A stretch of DNA of 64,000 nucleotides from Brevundimonas sp. (GTDB taxonomy: Bacteria > Pseudomonadota > Alphaproteobacteria > Caulobacterales > Caulobacteraceae). Below the pieces are notes generated by a model. It saw only the letters and a program-made list of their open reading frames with translations, was not told the DNA's origin and made no database searches. The position numbers and the translations under genes are program-made. Positions 37,479 to 45,535 of the stretch are shown in pieces (the stretch's first letter is position 1; each line of letters opens with the position of its first letter). The stretch spans positions 186,001 to 250,000 of the forward strand of contig JACVCC010000002.1 of assembly GCA_016742215.1 (NCBI GenBank), read 5' to 3'.

Positions 37479-37536
37479 CTCAGTTCCTGGAAACGATAGT
37501 GGACCTGATCATGCGGTCTCGGCTCCCACCAGGGGC

Positions 37537-38193
37537 TCAGCTTCCGTTGCGCCCCTCTTCTCGGGTGTCGCTGTCGTAAACGATGACCTGAACGGAGCCT
37601 TCATAGGAGAAGGCGCGGCTGCCCGTCACCTCGTGCCCGGTCGTGAAGTTCGCCGTCCCGTAACCGGTATAGACCGCGGTGGTGCTGGTCCCGACGTTGA
37701 TGGAGTCGTAGCGCTGCCCGACTCGGGCCGGGTTCGCCGTGACCAGAACATAGGCGTCGCCTGGCTCGGGTCTGAATTGCACCGAATAGACCGGCCCGCG
37801 GTAGAAATAGTCCTCGGCCGCGAAGGTTCGCCGCACGCCGCCGTCCGCCCCCAGCACCGAGACCGTCGGCGACAGGATGCGCAGGACTTCCAGCACGCCG
37901 CCGACCGACAGCGTCTTGTCGTCGATGTCCGAGGGCAGGGCGTAAAGGGCGTAGGGCGAGCTGGTCGCTCCCGTCTGCAGGCAGCCGCTTTCCGGCCCGA
38001 TGACGGTGGTCACGATATGACCGTTCGTCTCCTTCTTCGGCGTAAGACTGATGGCCGCGGTCAGGTCCGGCGTCGCCGGACAGTCGGCGCGGCTGAACTC
38101 CAGAACGGCCGGTGCAGGCGGAGCGACGGTTGCGCAGGCGGAAGCCAGCGCTCCGCCGGCAGCGACGGCGCCCAGGATAATGTGACGCTTCAT
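37537..38193 (-). CDS. lipoprotein, unknown function
   Basis: This 218-residue protein has a lipoprotein signal with lipobox ASAC (Cys20), then a beta-rich domain with two Cys (FSRADCPATPD and ESGCLQTGA). No family is recognised. It is downstream of another lipoprotein gene with four bases between, so the two form an operon. Start chosen at the ATG at 38193. Confidence 0.75.
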   Translation of the reverse strand: MKRHIILGAVAAGGALASACATVAPPAPAVLEFSRADCPATPDLTAAISLTPKKETNGHIVTTVIGPESGCLQTGATSSPYALYALPSDIDDKTLSVGGVLEVLRILSPTVSVLGADGGVRRTFAAEDYFYRGPVYSVQFRPEPGDAYVLVTANPARVGQRYDSINVGTSTTAVYTGYGTANFTTGHEVTGSRAFSYEGSVQVIVYDSDTREEGRNGS

Positions 38194-38197
38194 GGCT

Positions 38198-38899
38198 CTA
38201 GCGCAGCAACTGGGTCGCGGTGTCCGCAACCTGGTTCAGTGCGTCCTCGATACCGGCCGCGAGGCGGTTCGGATCCGCCAGCAGGGCGCTGCGGTTCTCG
38301 AACGCGAACTCCGGGTTCGGCGCGATCGTGATGATGCCCTGCATCTCGTTGAGCGGGTTGTAGACGATCTGGTTCTCCATCAGCGTCGAGCCGTCCGAGA
38401 CCTTCACCAGCTTCACCTTGGCGCCGACCGCCGGTCGGAAGGGCTGGCCGAACCCGGATGACATGTAGCCGTAGTGCACGATGGCGATGTCGAGGTAGGC
38501 GTCGGTCGCGGCCGGAGCGGTCGGATAGGTCTCAAGCCAGTCATGGCGGCGACGCGGCAGGCCGGGCATGGGCTGGACCGAATAACCCTGGGCGACCAGT
38601 CGGGAGACGATGCGCTCCTCCAGCCTGGTCTCCGCATCGAAGTGGACGCCACGCAGGGCGTCATTCACCGCATCCTGTCGCTCGGCCTGAATGCCGGCAT
38701 CGACGATCGCGCCGATCAGACCGAAGTTCGACCCGACCGAAGCCACCTCATAGGCGATGGCCTTTTCCGGTACGGAGTCGTCCACGATGGCGATGCCGCT
38801 GACCCGCGCGGATGCCCGATCATACGGCGTCGCGACATAGGGTGAGGCGCACGCGCCAAGAGCCAGAGCTGCGACGAGCCCGATGAATTGAATACGCAT
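38198..38899 (-). CDS. lipoprotein, unknown function, operon leader
   Basis: This 233-residue protein has a lipoprotein signal with lipobox LGAC (Cys17). The rest is a mixed alpha/beta domain with AYLDIAIVHYGYMSSG and MLV-like strands, not recognised; it resembles generic periplasmic lipoproteins. It precedes the second lipoprotein gene and has a promoter-like sequence 28-58 bases upstream. Co-expression suggests a joint envelope role. Confidence 0.75.
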   Translation of the reverse strand: MRIQFIGLVAALALGACASPYVATPYDRASARVSGIAIVDDSVPEKAIAYEVASVGSNFGLIGAIVDAGIQAERQDAVNDALRGVHFDAETRLEERIVSRLVAQGYSVQPMPGLPRRRHDWLETYPTAPAATDAYLDIAIVHYGYMSSGFGQPFRPAVGAKVKLVKVSDGSTLMENQIVYNPLNEMQGIITIAPNPEFAFENRSALLADPNRLAAGIEDALNQVADTATQLLR

Positions 38900-38926
38900 T
38901 GTTGTAGTCCCCCAACTAACCCGAGG

Positions 38927-38957
38927 ATTACAACTCGATGTCGCGGGAGTCTGTCAA
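38927..38957 (-). promoter_or_regulatory. possible promoter of the lipoprotein pair
   Basis: On the minus strand, consensus TTGACA (38957-38952) is followed after 19 bases by TGTAAT (38932-38927). The spacer is longer than ideal, so this is tentative. Confidence 0.4.
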
Positions 38958-38994
38958 CCGTCAGTTTTAGGACACTTTTTCGGAAAGCGTTGTT

Positions 38995-39013
38995 ATCCAG
39001 CGCGTGACTGGAT
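38995..39013 (-). terminator. short hairpin at purQ 3' end
   Basis: ATCCAG and CTGGAT pair around a seven-base loop right at the purQ stop. No T-run follows, so it may only stabilise the 3' end. Confidence 0.35.
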
Positions 39014-39675
39014 CAGGCGGCGTTGTAGATGCTCTGGAACAGGGTCGCGCCGTCGGCCGACCCCAGTTCGGCCTCGAAGGCGCGGTCCGGGTGCGGCATC
39101 ATGCCCAGCACGTTTCCGCGCGCGTTCTGGATGCCGGCGATGTCGGCGACCGAACCGTTCGGGTTGTCGACATAGCGGAACACCACCTGGCCCTCGCCCT
39201 CGAGCCGCTTCAGCGTCTCGGCGTCGGCGAAATAGTTTCCGTCGCCATTGCCCTGGGTCATCACGACCTCGCGCTGGCCCTGATATCCGGAGGTGAAGCG
39301 GGTCTGGCCGTTGGCGACCGTCAGGCTGATGGGCTTGCAGACGTACTTGAGCCCCGAGTTGCGCAGCAGGGCGCCGGGCAGCATCCCCGCCTCGCACAGG
39401 ATCTGGAAGCCGTTGCAGATGCCCACGACGGTGACGCCGTCGTCGGCGGCCTTCTTCACCGCCTGCATGACCGGCGATTGCACCGCCATGGCGCCGCAGC
39501 GCAGGTAGTCGCCGTAGGAGAAGCCGCCCGGCAGAACGATCAGGTCCAGACCCGACGGAAGTTCCGTCTCCTGGTGCCAGACCATCTGCACCTGTTCGCC
39601 GGTGGAGCGTTCGACGGCGACCTTGCAGTCGCGGTCGCAGTTGGAACCCGGGAAGACGATGACGGCTGCGCTCAT
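39013..39675 (-). CDS. purQ: phosphoribosylformylglycinamidine synthase, glutaminase subunit
   Basis: This 220-residue class I glutamine amidotransferase supplies ammonia to PurL. The nucleophile Cys lies in [10 protein letters not shown], and a C-terminal HPDRAFE provides the His/Glu pair. The [12 protein letters not shown] opening is typical. A small coiled-coil gene precedes it and two lipoprotein genes follow before purL. A hairpin (38995-39013) overlaps its stop region. Confidence 0.96.
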   Translation of the reverse strand: MSAAVIVFPGSNCDRDCKVAVERSTGEQVQMVWHQETELPSGLDLIVLPGGFSYGDYLRCGAMAVQSPVMQAVKKAADDGVTVVGICNGFQILCEAGMLPGALLRNSGLKYVCKPISLTVANGQTRFTSGYQGQREVVMTQGNGDGNYFADAETLKRLEGEGQVVFRYVDNPNGSVADIAGIQNARGNVLGMMPHPDRAFEAELGSADGATLFQSIYNAA

Positions 39676-39708
39676 GGCGCGGGCGTGTAGCAGGGTTCGC
39701 GCGGAATG

Positions 39709-39948
39709 TCAGTGCGCGGGTTCGAGAACTCCCAGACGGGTCTCGATGCGCTCCAGACGTTGGTCCTGCCGGGGCGTGATCTGGTAGATGGTTGAGATGT
39801 CCTGACCGGTGGCGCTCAGGTGCCCGCGGATCGCCTGAAGCTCGCCCTTGACCTCGCCCATGGAGTCGTCGAGCCGATCAAGGCGCGACTGCATCGCCTT
39901 GAGCACCTCGTAGAGCAGATCGTTCGTCACGTTCGCCATGGTGTTCAT
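39709..39948 (-). CDS. small coiled-coil protein
   Basis: This 79-residue protein is almost wholly amphipathic helix with heptad-like Leu, Arg and Asp (LKAMQSRLDRLDDSMGEVKG, residues 16-35). No family is recognised. The ATG at 39948 or the one three codons later could be the start. It lies 33 bases upstream of purQ on the same strand. Confidence 0.65.
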   Translation of the reverse strand: MNTMANVTNDLLYEVLKAMQSRLDRLDDSMGEVKGELQAIRGHLSATGQDISTIYQITPRQDQRLERIETRLGVLEPAH

Positions 39949-39977
39949 GCTACCATGGGGAGAACGAAGCGGCGACG

Positions 39978-41204
39978 TCAGCTCGCGATGGCTGTGCGTC
40001 TCCCATCCAGCCACGCCCACACCCAGATTGCCAGACCGCCCAGCGTCAGCGCCACGGCCACCCATGCCGTCGAGGCCCAGCCGAAGCCGGCGGCGACCGC
40101 GGTTCCGGCCAGCAGCGGCCCCAGAGCATTGGCCGTATTGAAGGCCGAGTGGTTGAGCGCGGCGGACAACACCTGCGCCTCGCCGGCGACGTCCATCAGA
40201 CGCGTCTGCAGGATCGAGCCCAGACCGCCGCCCGCGCCGACGCAAAGCACGACCAGCATCATCGACCACAGATGTTGGGACGCCAGCGGGTACAGCGCCA
40301 TGGCGATCGCGCTCCAGATCAGCAGGCCTGCGGCCGCCGGGAAGCCGAAGCGGTCACCGGCCCAGGCGCCAAGCAGGTTGCCGCTGAACATGCCGACGCC
40401 AAACACCGCGAACACCCACGGCAGCATGTGAGGGCCGACGTGGGTGACCTCGCGCAGGGTCGAGGCCAGATAGGCGTAGATCGCGAACATGCCGCCGAAG
40501 CCGATGGCGCTGACGCCGAGCGTCAGCCACACCTGCCGGTTCCTCAGCGCCTTCAGCTCCCGCAGCGGACTGGCGCCCGGATGGGCCGGATCGCGCGGGG
40601 CGAACAGGGCGATCAGCAGCATGGTCAGCACCGCGATGCCGCCCACAATGAGGAAGGTCCACTCCCAGCCGTGCGCCTGGCTGATCAGGTTGACGACCGG
40701 CACGCCCAGCACCGTCGCGACGGTCAAGCCCATCAAGATGGTCGAGACCGCCCGCGTGCGGAACTTCAGCGGCACTGTCGAGGCCGCCACCAGCGCCGCC
40801 ACCCCGAAATAGGCCCCGTGCGGCAGGCCGCTGAGGAAGCGGAAGACCAGCATGGTCTCGAAGTTCGGCGAATATGCGCTGGCGATATTGGCGATGGCGA
40901 AGAGGGCCATCAGGCCGATGAGCAGCAGCCAGCGCGGAAAACGCGCCCCGAACGCCGCCAGAATCGGCGCCCCAACCACGACCCCGGCCGCATAGGCGCT
41001 GATCGCATGCCCGGCCGTCGGCTCGTCTACGCCCAGTCCGCGGGCGAAGTCCGGCAGGATGCTCATTGCGGCGAACTCGGTGATCCCGATCGCAAACCCG
41101 CCCATCGCCAGGGCGATCAGCGTCAGGGCGATGGCCCCGCCGCTACGAGGAGTTTCGGAAACGACGAGTTCGTCGCTGCACGACGTGCAGTCGGTGGGAG
41201 CCAT
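39978..41204 (-). CDS. MFS transporter, AraJ/drug-efflux type
   Basis: This 408-residue protein has 12 predicted helices. The first helix IALTLIALAMGGFAIGITEFAAMSILPDFARGLGV and the loop with RFPRWLLLIG are typical of the DHA1/AraJ-like family. RFLSGLPHGAYFGV after helix 4 is a family signature. Substrates are often drugs or sugars; here unknown. It is on the same strand as purQ, upstream of it. Confidence 0.88.
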   Translation of the reverse strand: MAPTDCTSCSDELVVSETPRSGGAIALTLIALAMGGFAIGITEFAAMSILPDFARGLGVDEPTAGHAISAYAAGVVVGAPILAAFGARFPRWLLLIGLMALFAIANIASAYSPNFETMLVFRFLSGLPHGAYFGVAALVAASTVPLKFRTRAVSTILMGLTVATVLGVPVVNLISQAHGWEWTFLIVGGIAVLTMLLIALFAPRDPAHPGASPLRELKALRNRQVWLTLGVSAIGFGGMFAIYAYLASTLREVTHVGPHMLPWVFAVFGVGMFSGNLLGAWAGDRFGFPAAAGLLIWSAIAMALYPLASQHLWSMMLVVLCVGAGGGLGSILQTRLMDVAGEAQVLSAALNHSAFNTANALGPLLAGTAVAAGFGWASTAWVAVALTLGGLAIWVWAWLDGRRTAIAS

Positions 41205-41313
41205 GGCGAACCTTGGGGGAGGGCGTTCGTGTTGCGCTGCAACATGGGCCGTCCAGGCCGCGGTTCAACCGCCGAAAGCGGGTTCGACGATCAACCTTTG
41301 TTATCGTCCCGGT

Positions 41314-42018
41314 TCAGGGTCTCGAACCGGCCGGAAGCTCGGACCGGAGCTGCGCCAGAAACGCCTTCATCCAGGCCGCGCGCGGCTCGGCCAGCCGCCG
41401 CGCTTCCGAGGTGGTCAGTCGGCCCGGCAGGCTGTCAGCGAACCCTTCAATCCAGCGCAGGGCCTGATCCATGTCCGCCCGGTCGTCGGTCGTCGCCGCC
41501 AGCAGGCGCGCCACGCCCTCGGCCCCGAGGAAGTCGACCAGGTCGGCGTCGTGCAGGACGATGGCCTCCGGCGACGTGGGCTCTCCCGCCGGCACATGCG
41601 CCAGGATCGCCTCGCGCACGCCCGGCCATTTCTCCATCGGGAAGCCCGCCTGTCGCAGGAAAGGTTCGGCCAGTTCTACCGAGCGCTGCTCGTGCGCCGT
41701 TCCCTCGACCGCGAACGGCTTCAACCCGCCCCAGTCATGCAGGTAGGCGGCGGCGAACAGCACATCGTCGTCAACGGCCAGCCCCTCGGCGCGGGCGATC
41801 GCGTGGGCGGACAGATAGTTGCGCTCGGCGTGCCGCGCGCCCCAGCCGGGGTGGCGGAAGTTGGCCTCGACGTGATCCGCCACCGCCCGCCGCCAAGGCG
41901 CGTCGCTGGCGGCCACACCCTCGACGACCGGCAGCGGCCGCTGTGCCGGCGGCTCCTGCGCCGCGACGGGCAGGGCGAAGGCGACCGCCAGAAGGACCGC
42001 AGTCAGGCGCGCTCGCAT
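41314..42018 (-). CDS. secreted HD-domain phosphohydrolase-like protein
   Basis: The 234-residue product has a signal peptide (about 1-21, ending PVAAQ) followed by an HD domain: a His in AERNYLSAHAIARAEGL, the HD pair in AAYLHDWGG, and a further Asp in VLHDADLVDFLGAEG. A signal peptide on an HD protein is unusual, since most act in the cytosol. It starts one base after the PEBP gene stop, so the pair is co-translated. Confidence 0.8.
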   Translation of the reverse strand: MRARLTAVLLAVAFALPVAAQEPPAQRPLPVVEGVAASDAPWRRAVADHVEANFRHPGWGARHAERNYLSAHAIARAEGLAVDDDVLFAAAYLHDWGGLKPFAVEGTAHEQRSVELAEPFLRQAGFPMEKWPGVREAILAHVPAGEPTSPEAIVLHDADLVDFLGAEGVARLLAATTDDRADMDQALRWIEGFADSLPGRLTTSEARRLAEPRAAWMKAFLAQLRSELPAGSRP

Positions 42019-42019
42019 C

Positions 42020-42499
42020 TCAGCCTTCGCCCTTGTTCTCGTAGGTCGCCGTGATCGTGGCCTTCGCCAGCGTATGGAAGTGCAGGTTGAATCCGTATTT
42101 GGCGCCCGAATCCTCGTTGCCGACCGGCAGGCTGTCCACGTCGACGGCGAAGACGGTGAAGATGTAGCGGTGCGGGCCATGGCCCGGAGGCGGGGCGGCG
42201 CCGCCGAAGCCGACGTCGCCATAGTCCGTGCGCCCCTCGACCGAGCCCTTGGGCAAACCGCCGGACGAGGCCCCGGTCGCCAACTCGCTGACATCCGCGG
42301 GGATATTCGCGACGGTCCAGTGCCAAAAGCCCGAGCCCGTCGGGGCATCGGGGTCGTAGCAGGTGATGGCGAAGCTCTTCGTGCCCTCGGGCGCACCCGA
42401 CCAGGCCAGATGCGGCGAGGTGTTCCCCTTCGCCTGCACCTGCGCATCCGGCAGCACGCCGCCGTCGGTGATGTCGTTAGAGGTCACGGTGAAGGTCAT
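42020..42499 (-). CDS. YbhB/YbcL-family PEBP-like protein
   Basis: This 159-residue protein matches phosphatidylethanolamine-binding/Raf kinase inhibitor-like proteins: SPHLAWSGAPEGTKSFAITCYDPDAPTGSGFWHW, the ligand pocket GPPPGHGPHRYIFTVFAVD and a C-terminal HFHTLAKATITATY. Bacterial members have no firm role; no signal peptide is seen. It overlaps nothing but lies one base from the HD-domain gene downstream. Confidence 0.9.
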   Translation of the reverse strand: MTFTVTSNDITDGGVLPDAQVQAKGNTSPHLAWSGAPEGTKSFAITCYDPDAPTGSGFWHWTVANIPADVSELATGASSGGLPKGSVEGRTDYGDVGFGGAAPPPGHGPHRYIFTVFAVDVDSLPVGNEDSGAKYGFNLHFHTLAKATITATYENKGEG

Positions 42500-42558
42500 C
42501 GCAGGCTCCCGTTGGTCGTGGAGCCAGCCTAACGCATCACGATTGTGGAAGTCGCGTG

Positions 42559-42690
42559 CTAGTGCGCCGCGTCCTTGGCCGCCTGCGTGAACGCGCTGTC
42601 GTCCATCAGGCCGCCAGCCAGTGCGCCGGCGAAGATCAGGCAGCAGGCCAGCACGAACAGGGCGACCAGCAGCTTGCCGATCCGGTTCAA
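42559..42690 (-). CDS. 43-residue membrane protein coupled to purS
   Basis: The TTG start at 42690 overlaps the purS stop (TTGA). The 43-residue product is basic at the start, then one hydrophobic helix (about 5-27, with LLVALFVLACCLIFAGALAGG) and an acidic-tailed end. A longer frame exists but would run through purS. No family recognised. Confidence 0.6.
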   Translation of the reverse strand: MNRIGKLLVALFVLACCLIFAGALAGGLMDDSAFTQAAKDAAH

Positions 42691-42926
42691 GCGACCTCGA
42701 TCCGGTAACTTTCGATGACCGTATTGGCCAGCAGGGTCTCGCACATGCGCTTCGCCTCGGCGGCGGGGTCGCCCTCGCCGTCGAAGTCGAACTCGATCAG
42801 CTTGCCGACGCGGGCGTTGGCGACGCCGGCCCAGCCCAGACCATGCAGCGCGCCTTCGACCGCCTTGCCCTGAACGTCCAGCACGCCCGGCTTCAGGAAC
42901 ACGTGCACCTTAACTTTGACGGCCAT
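42687..42926 (-). CDS. purS: phosphoribosylformylglycinamidine synthase, PurS subunit
   Basis: The 79-residue protein is the small dimeric subunit that bridges PurQ and PurL. KVHVFLKPGVLDVQGKAVEGAL and LLANTVIESYRIEV are the typical ends. It starts in the purC stop codon (TGATG). A 43-residue membrane protein overlaps its end. Confidence 0.94.
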   Translation of the reverse strand: MAVKVKVHVFLKPGVLDVQGKAVEGALHGLGWAGVANARVGKLIEFDFDGEGDPAAEAKRMCETLLANTVIESYRIEVA

Positions 42927-43684
42927 CAGTGCAGTCCCCCCTGAATCACGGTCGGCATGTCCTTCATGATACCGAGGCGGCGGGCCACCTCGGTATAGCT
43001 CTCGATCACATTGCCCAGATCGCGGCGGAAGCGATCCTTGTCCAGCTTCTCGCCGGTGTTCATGTCCCACAGGCGGCAGCTGTCCGGGCTGATCTCGTCG
43101 GCCAGGATCACGCGGGCGAAGTCGTTTTCCCAGATGCGGCCGAACTCGATCTTGAAGTCCACCAGCTGGATGCCGACGGCGCCGAACATGCCCGACAGAT
43201 AGTCGTTCACGCGCACCGTCATGGCGAGGATGTCGTCCAGCTCCTGGGTCGAGGCCCAGTTGAACGCCGTGATATGCTCCTCGGTGACCATCGGGTCGTT
43301 GAGCTCGTCCTTCTTCAGGTAGAACTCGATGATCGAGCGGGGCAGGGGCGTGCCCTCGGCGATGCCCAGGCGCTTGCTCATCGATCCGGCGACGACGTTG
43401 CGGCAGACGACTTCCAGCGGGATGATCTCGACTTCGCGGATCAGCTGCTCGCGCAGGTTCAGGCGGCGAATGAAGTGGTTCGTGACGCCGATTCCGTTCA
43501 GCCGGCTCATCACGAACTCGCTGATACGGTTGTTGATGACGCCCTTGCCCTCAAGCTGCGCCTTCTTCTCGCCGTTGAAGGCGGTGGCGTCGTCCTTGAA
43601 GTACTGGATCAGCGTGCCGGGCTCGGGACCCTCGTACAGGATCTTGGCCTTGCCCTCGTAGAGCTTCTTGCGCTTGACGTTCAT
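42926..43684 (-). CDS. purC: SAICAR synthase
   Basis: This 252-residue ATP-dependent ligase joins CAIR and aspartate in purine synthesis. The [13 protein letters not shown] nucleotide-binding start, [13 protein letters not shown] and [10 protein letters not shown] blocks are diagnostic. It heads the minus-strand purC-purS unit and is divergent from the DUF1476 gene; 270 bases separate them. Confidence 0.96.
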   Translation of the reverse strand: MNVKRKKLYEGKAKILYEGPEPGTLIQYFKDDATAFNGEKKAQLEGKGVINNRISEFVMSRLNGIGVTNHFIRRLNLREQLIREVEIIPLEVVCRNVVAGSMSKRLGIAEGTPLPRSIIEFYLKKDELNDPMVTEEHITAFNWASTQELDDILAMTVRVNDYLSGMFGAVGIQLVDFKIEFGRIWENDFARVILADEISPDSCRLWDMNTGEKLDKDRFRRDLGNVIESYTEVARRLGIMKDMPTVIQGGLH

Positions 43685-43879
43685 GCTTGCGGTCCGGCGG
43701 GGCGCGGTCTGAAAAGCGAAAATCGCGCGGCCAGAGGGGAGGTCCGGACGGCGCGATCCTGAAAGTCAGACGAGCGGGAAAATCGTTCGCGCGTCTCTTA
43801 GCGGAACCCGGGTCGCGACACAAACGACACCCTTGAACAGTCTGTACACGACAGGGCGCCGCAACCCTACCGGTTCCGG

Positions 43880-43907
43880 TTGCGTTCGCTGCGGGGCGGG
43901 ATATAGA
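43880..43907 (+). promoter_or_regulatory. promoter-like elements of the DUF1476 gene
   Basis: TTGCGT (43880-43885) and TATAGA (43902-43907) are 16 bases apart, 47 bases before the gene start. The rest of the 270-base gap holds no gene and no other clear motif. Confidence 0.5.
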
Positions 43908-43954
43908 CCACCTCAACTGCGGCCCTGGCCGCCTGACGGAGCCTTGCGACCCCC

Positions 43955-44278
43955 ATGACCACCTTCGACGATCGGGAAAAGGGCTTCGAGTCCAAGTTCG
44001 CCCTCGATCAGGAACAGGAATTCCGGGCGGTCGCGCGCCGAAACAAGCTGCTGGGCCTGTGGGCGGCCGAGAAGATGGGCCTGTCCGCTGAAAGCGCCGA
44101 CCAGTACGCCGGCGCCGTTGTCCGTGCTGATTTCGAGCAACCGGGCGATGAAGACGTCTTCCGCAAGATCGCCCAGGACTTCGAGGGATCGGGGATCGCC
44201 GTCTCGGAAGGCGAGATTCGTCGCAAGATGGACGAGCTGTCGTCCGTCGCCCGCGAGCAGATCCGCGCCGGCGAGTAA
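43955..44278 (+). CDS. DUF1476 protein (ATP synthase inhibitor zeta subunit family)
   Basis: This 107-residue protein begins TTFDDREKGFESKFALDQE and is mostly helical, typical of DUF1476. In Paracoccus a member is the F1-ATPase inhibitor zeta subunit; the function here is probably to restrain ATP hydrolysis. It is followed by a strong terminator. Confidence 0.9.
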   Translation: MTTFDDREKGFESKFALDQEQEFRAVARRNKLLGLWAAEKMGLSAESADQYAGAVVRADFEQPGDEDVFRKIAQDFEGSGIAVSEGEIRRKMDELSSVAREQIRAGE

Positions 44279-44302
44279 TGGTTCCGGACATCCGGACATG
44301 GA

Positions 44303-44328
44303 AAAGGCCGCCCCGTCGGGGCGGCCTT
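44303..44328. terminator. strong hairpin terminator
   Basis: AAGGCCGCCCC pairs with GGGGCGGCCTT around GTC-like loop bases, followed by TCTTCGTTT on the plus strand. It lies between the convergent DUF1476 and fasciclin genes. Confidence 0.8.
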
Positions 44329-44348
44329 CTTCGTTTCGGGCCTGCCGA

Positions 44349-44945
44349 TCAGTTCGGCATCACGACCGTGTCGATCGCATGGATCACGCCGTTCGAGGCG
44401 GCCACGTCCGTCTGCGTCACGCGGGAGGTGTTGCCCATCTCGTCGGTCAGGGTGACCGAGCCGTCGGCGCCGGCGCGGGCCGTCAGCGTGCCGCCCTCGA
44501 CGGTGGTCAGGGCAGCGCTGCCGCCGCCGGCCTGGATCTGCTGCGTCAGGGCAGCCGCGTCCACCCGACCGGGAACGACGTGATAGGTCAGCACCTTGGT
44601 CAGGTCCGCGCGGCCGGCCGGAGCCATCAGGGCGTCGCGCTGGGCGGCAGGGATCTTCTCGAAGGCGGCGTTGGTGGGGGCGAAGACCGTGAACGGCCCG
44701 GCGCCGTTCAGCGTCTCGGCCAGGCCGGCGCTGGTGACTGCCGTGGTCAGCATCGAAAAATCGGCATTGGCCTGGGCGACGGCCACGACGGTGCCGGTTG
44801 CCGCCGGGGCGGGAGCCATGGCCGAGGCGTCGGTCGCGGTGGCGTCGGCGGCCGGGGCTTCGGCGCTGTTGTCACCGCAGGCCGCGAGGGTCAGCGCGGC
44901 CAGCGGCGCGGCTGCGAGGGCGAGGGTGCGGGTTCGCATTTTCAT
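44349..44945 (-). CDS. fasciclin-domain lipoprotein
   Basis: The 198-residue protein has a lipoprotein signal with lipobox LAAC (Cys23), an Ala/Pro-rich linker and one fasciclin (FAS1) domain (about 60-195): FTVFAPTNAAFEKIPAAQRD, TYHVVPGRVDAAAL and ASNGVIHAIDTVVMP are the conserved H1 and H2 boxes. FAS1 domains mediate adhesion. An AGGAGAC site precedes the ATG. A second fasciclin gene lies at 55268-56311. Confidence 0.9.
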   Translation of the reverse strand: MKMRTRTLALAAAPLAALTLAACGDNSAEAPAADATATDASAMAPAPAATGTVVAVAQANADFSMLTTAVTSAGLAETLNGAGPFTVFAPTNAAFEKIPAAQRDALMAPAGRADLTKVLTYHVVPGRVDAAALTQQIQAGGGSAALTTVEGGTLTARAGADGSVTLTDEMGNTSRVTQTDVAASNGVIHAIDTVVMPN

Positions 44946-45040
44946 GGGAAGTCTCCTGAGAAGCCTGGGGCAGCTTCAGCGACTTCTACGAACGGAACGC
45001 CATCCGGATGCGTCGGCGCGGCAGGACGTCGCGGCCAGCT

Positions 45041-45535
45041 CTACCGTACCAGCGGGCCCAGAACCGCCCAGGCTGCGGCCTTGTCGGCATGGCTACGCGC
45101 CGCATGGGCGGGGCTCGACGAGGGCAGATCGATCAGCCTCAGCCCCTCGATGCCGGCCAGAGACTTGCGGCCGATCCTCGCCGCTGTCGCACCGTTGAAG
45201 GCGACGGCTCTCAGGTCAGGCAGGCCGTCGATCAACTGCCTCAGGTCAGCGGCTTCGGCCTTGCGGATGTCGGCATCCAGGCTGCCGCGTCGCTCGGCTC
45301 CGGCGATCACGTCCCACAGGCCGACGCGCGCTGCCTTCAACGCCTCCAGCCGGTCCGGATAGGGCAGGGCGGCCAGATCGCGTCCGACCGCCTCACCGAC
45401 CAGTCGCCAGAAGGCATTCCGGGGATGGGCATAGTACTGCCCCGCCGCCAATGAGGCGTCGCCGGGCAGGCTGCCGAGGATCAACAGTCGCGTGTGCGCG
45501 TCGACGACGGGGTCGAAGGCGCGCTTGACGCTCAC
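45041..45535 (-). CDS. hypoxanthine-DNA (deoxyinosine) glycosylase-like protein
   Basis: This 164-residue protein resembles family-6 (HDG) glycosylases that remove deaminated adenine: ILGSLPGDASLAAGQYYAHPRNAFWR (about 16-42) is the conserved active-site block, and LPSSSPAHAAR is the second motif. It begins with a GTG that overlaps the purB stop (GTGA). The pairing with a purine-biosynthesis gene is notable. Confidence 0.83.
   Translation of the reverse strand: MSVKRAFDPVVDAHTRLLILGSLPGDASLAAGQYYAHPRNAFWRLVGEAVGRDLAALPYPDRLEALKAARVGLWDVIAGAERRGSLDADIRKAEAADLRQLIDGLPDLRAVAFNGATAARIGRKSLAGIEGLRLIDLPSSSPAHAARSHADKAAAWAVLGPLVR

Noticed and set aside
42559..42744. Longer version of the purS-coupled membrane protein
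   Set aside because: The extra codons lie inside purS and encode a basic non-membrane leader; the TTG overlap start is more plausible.
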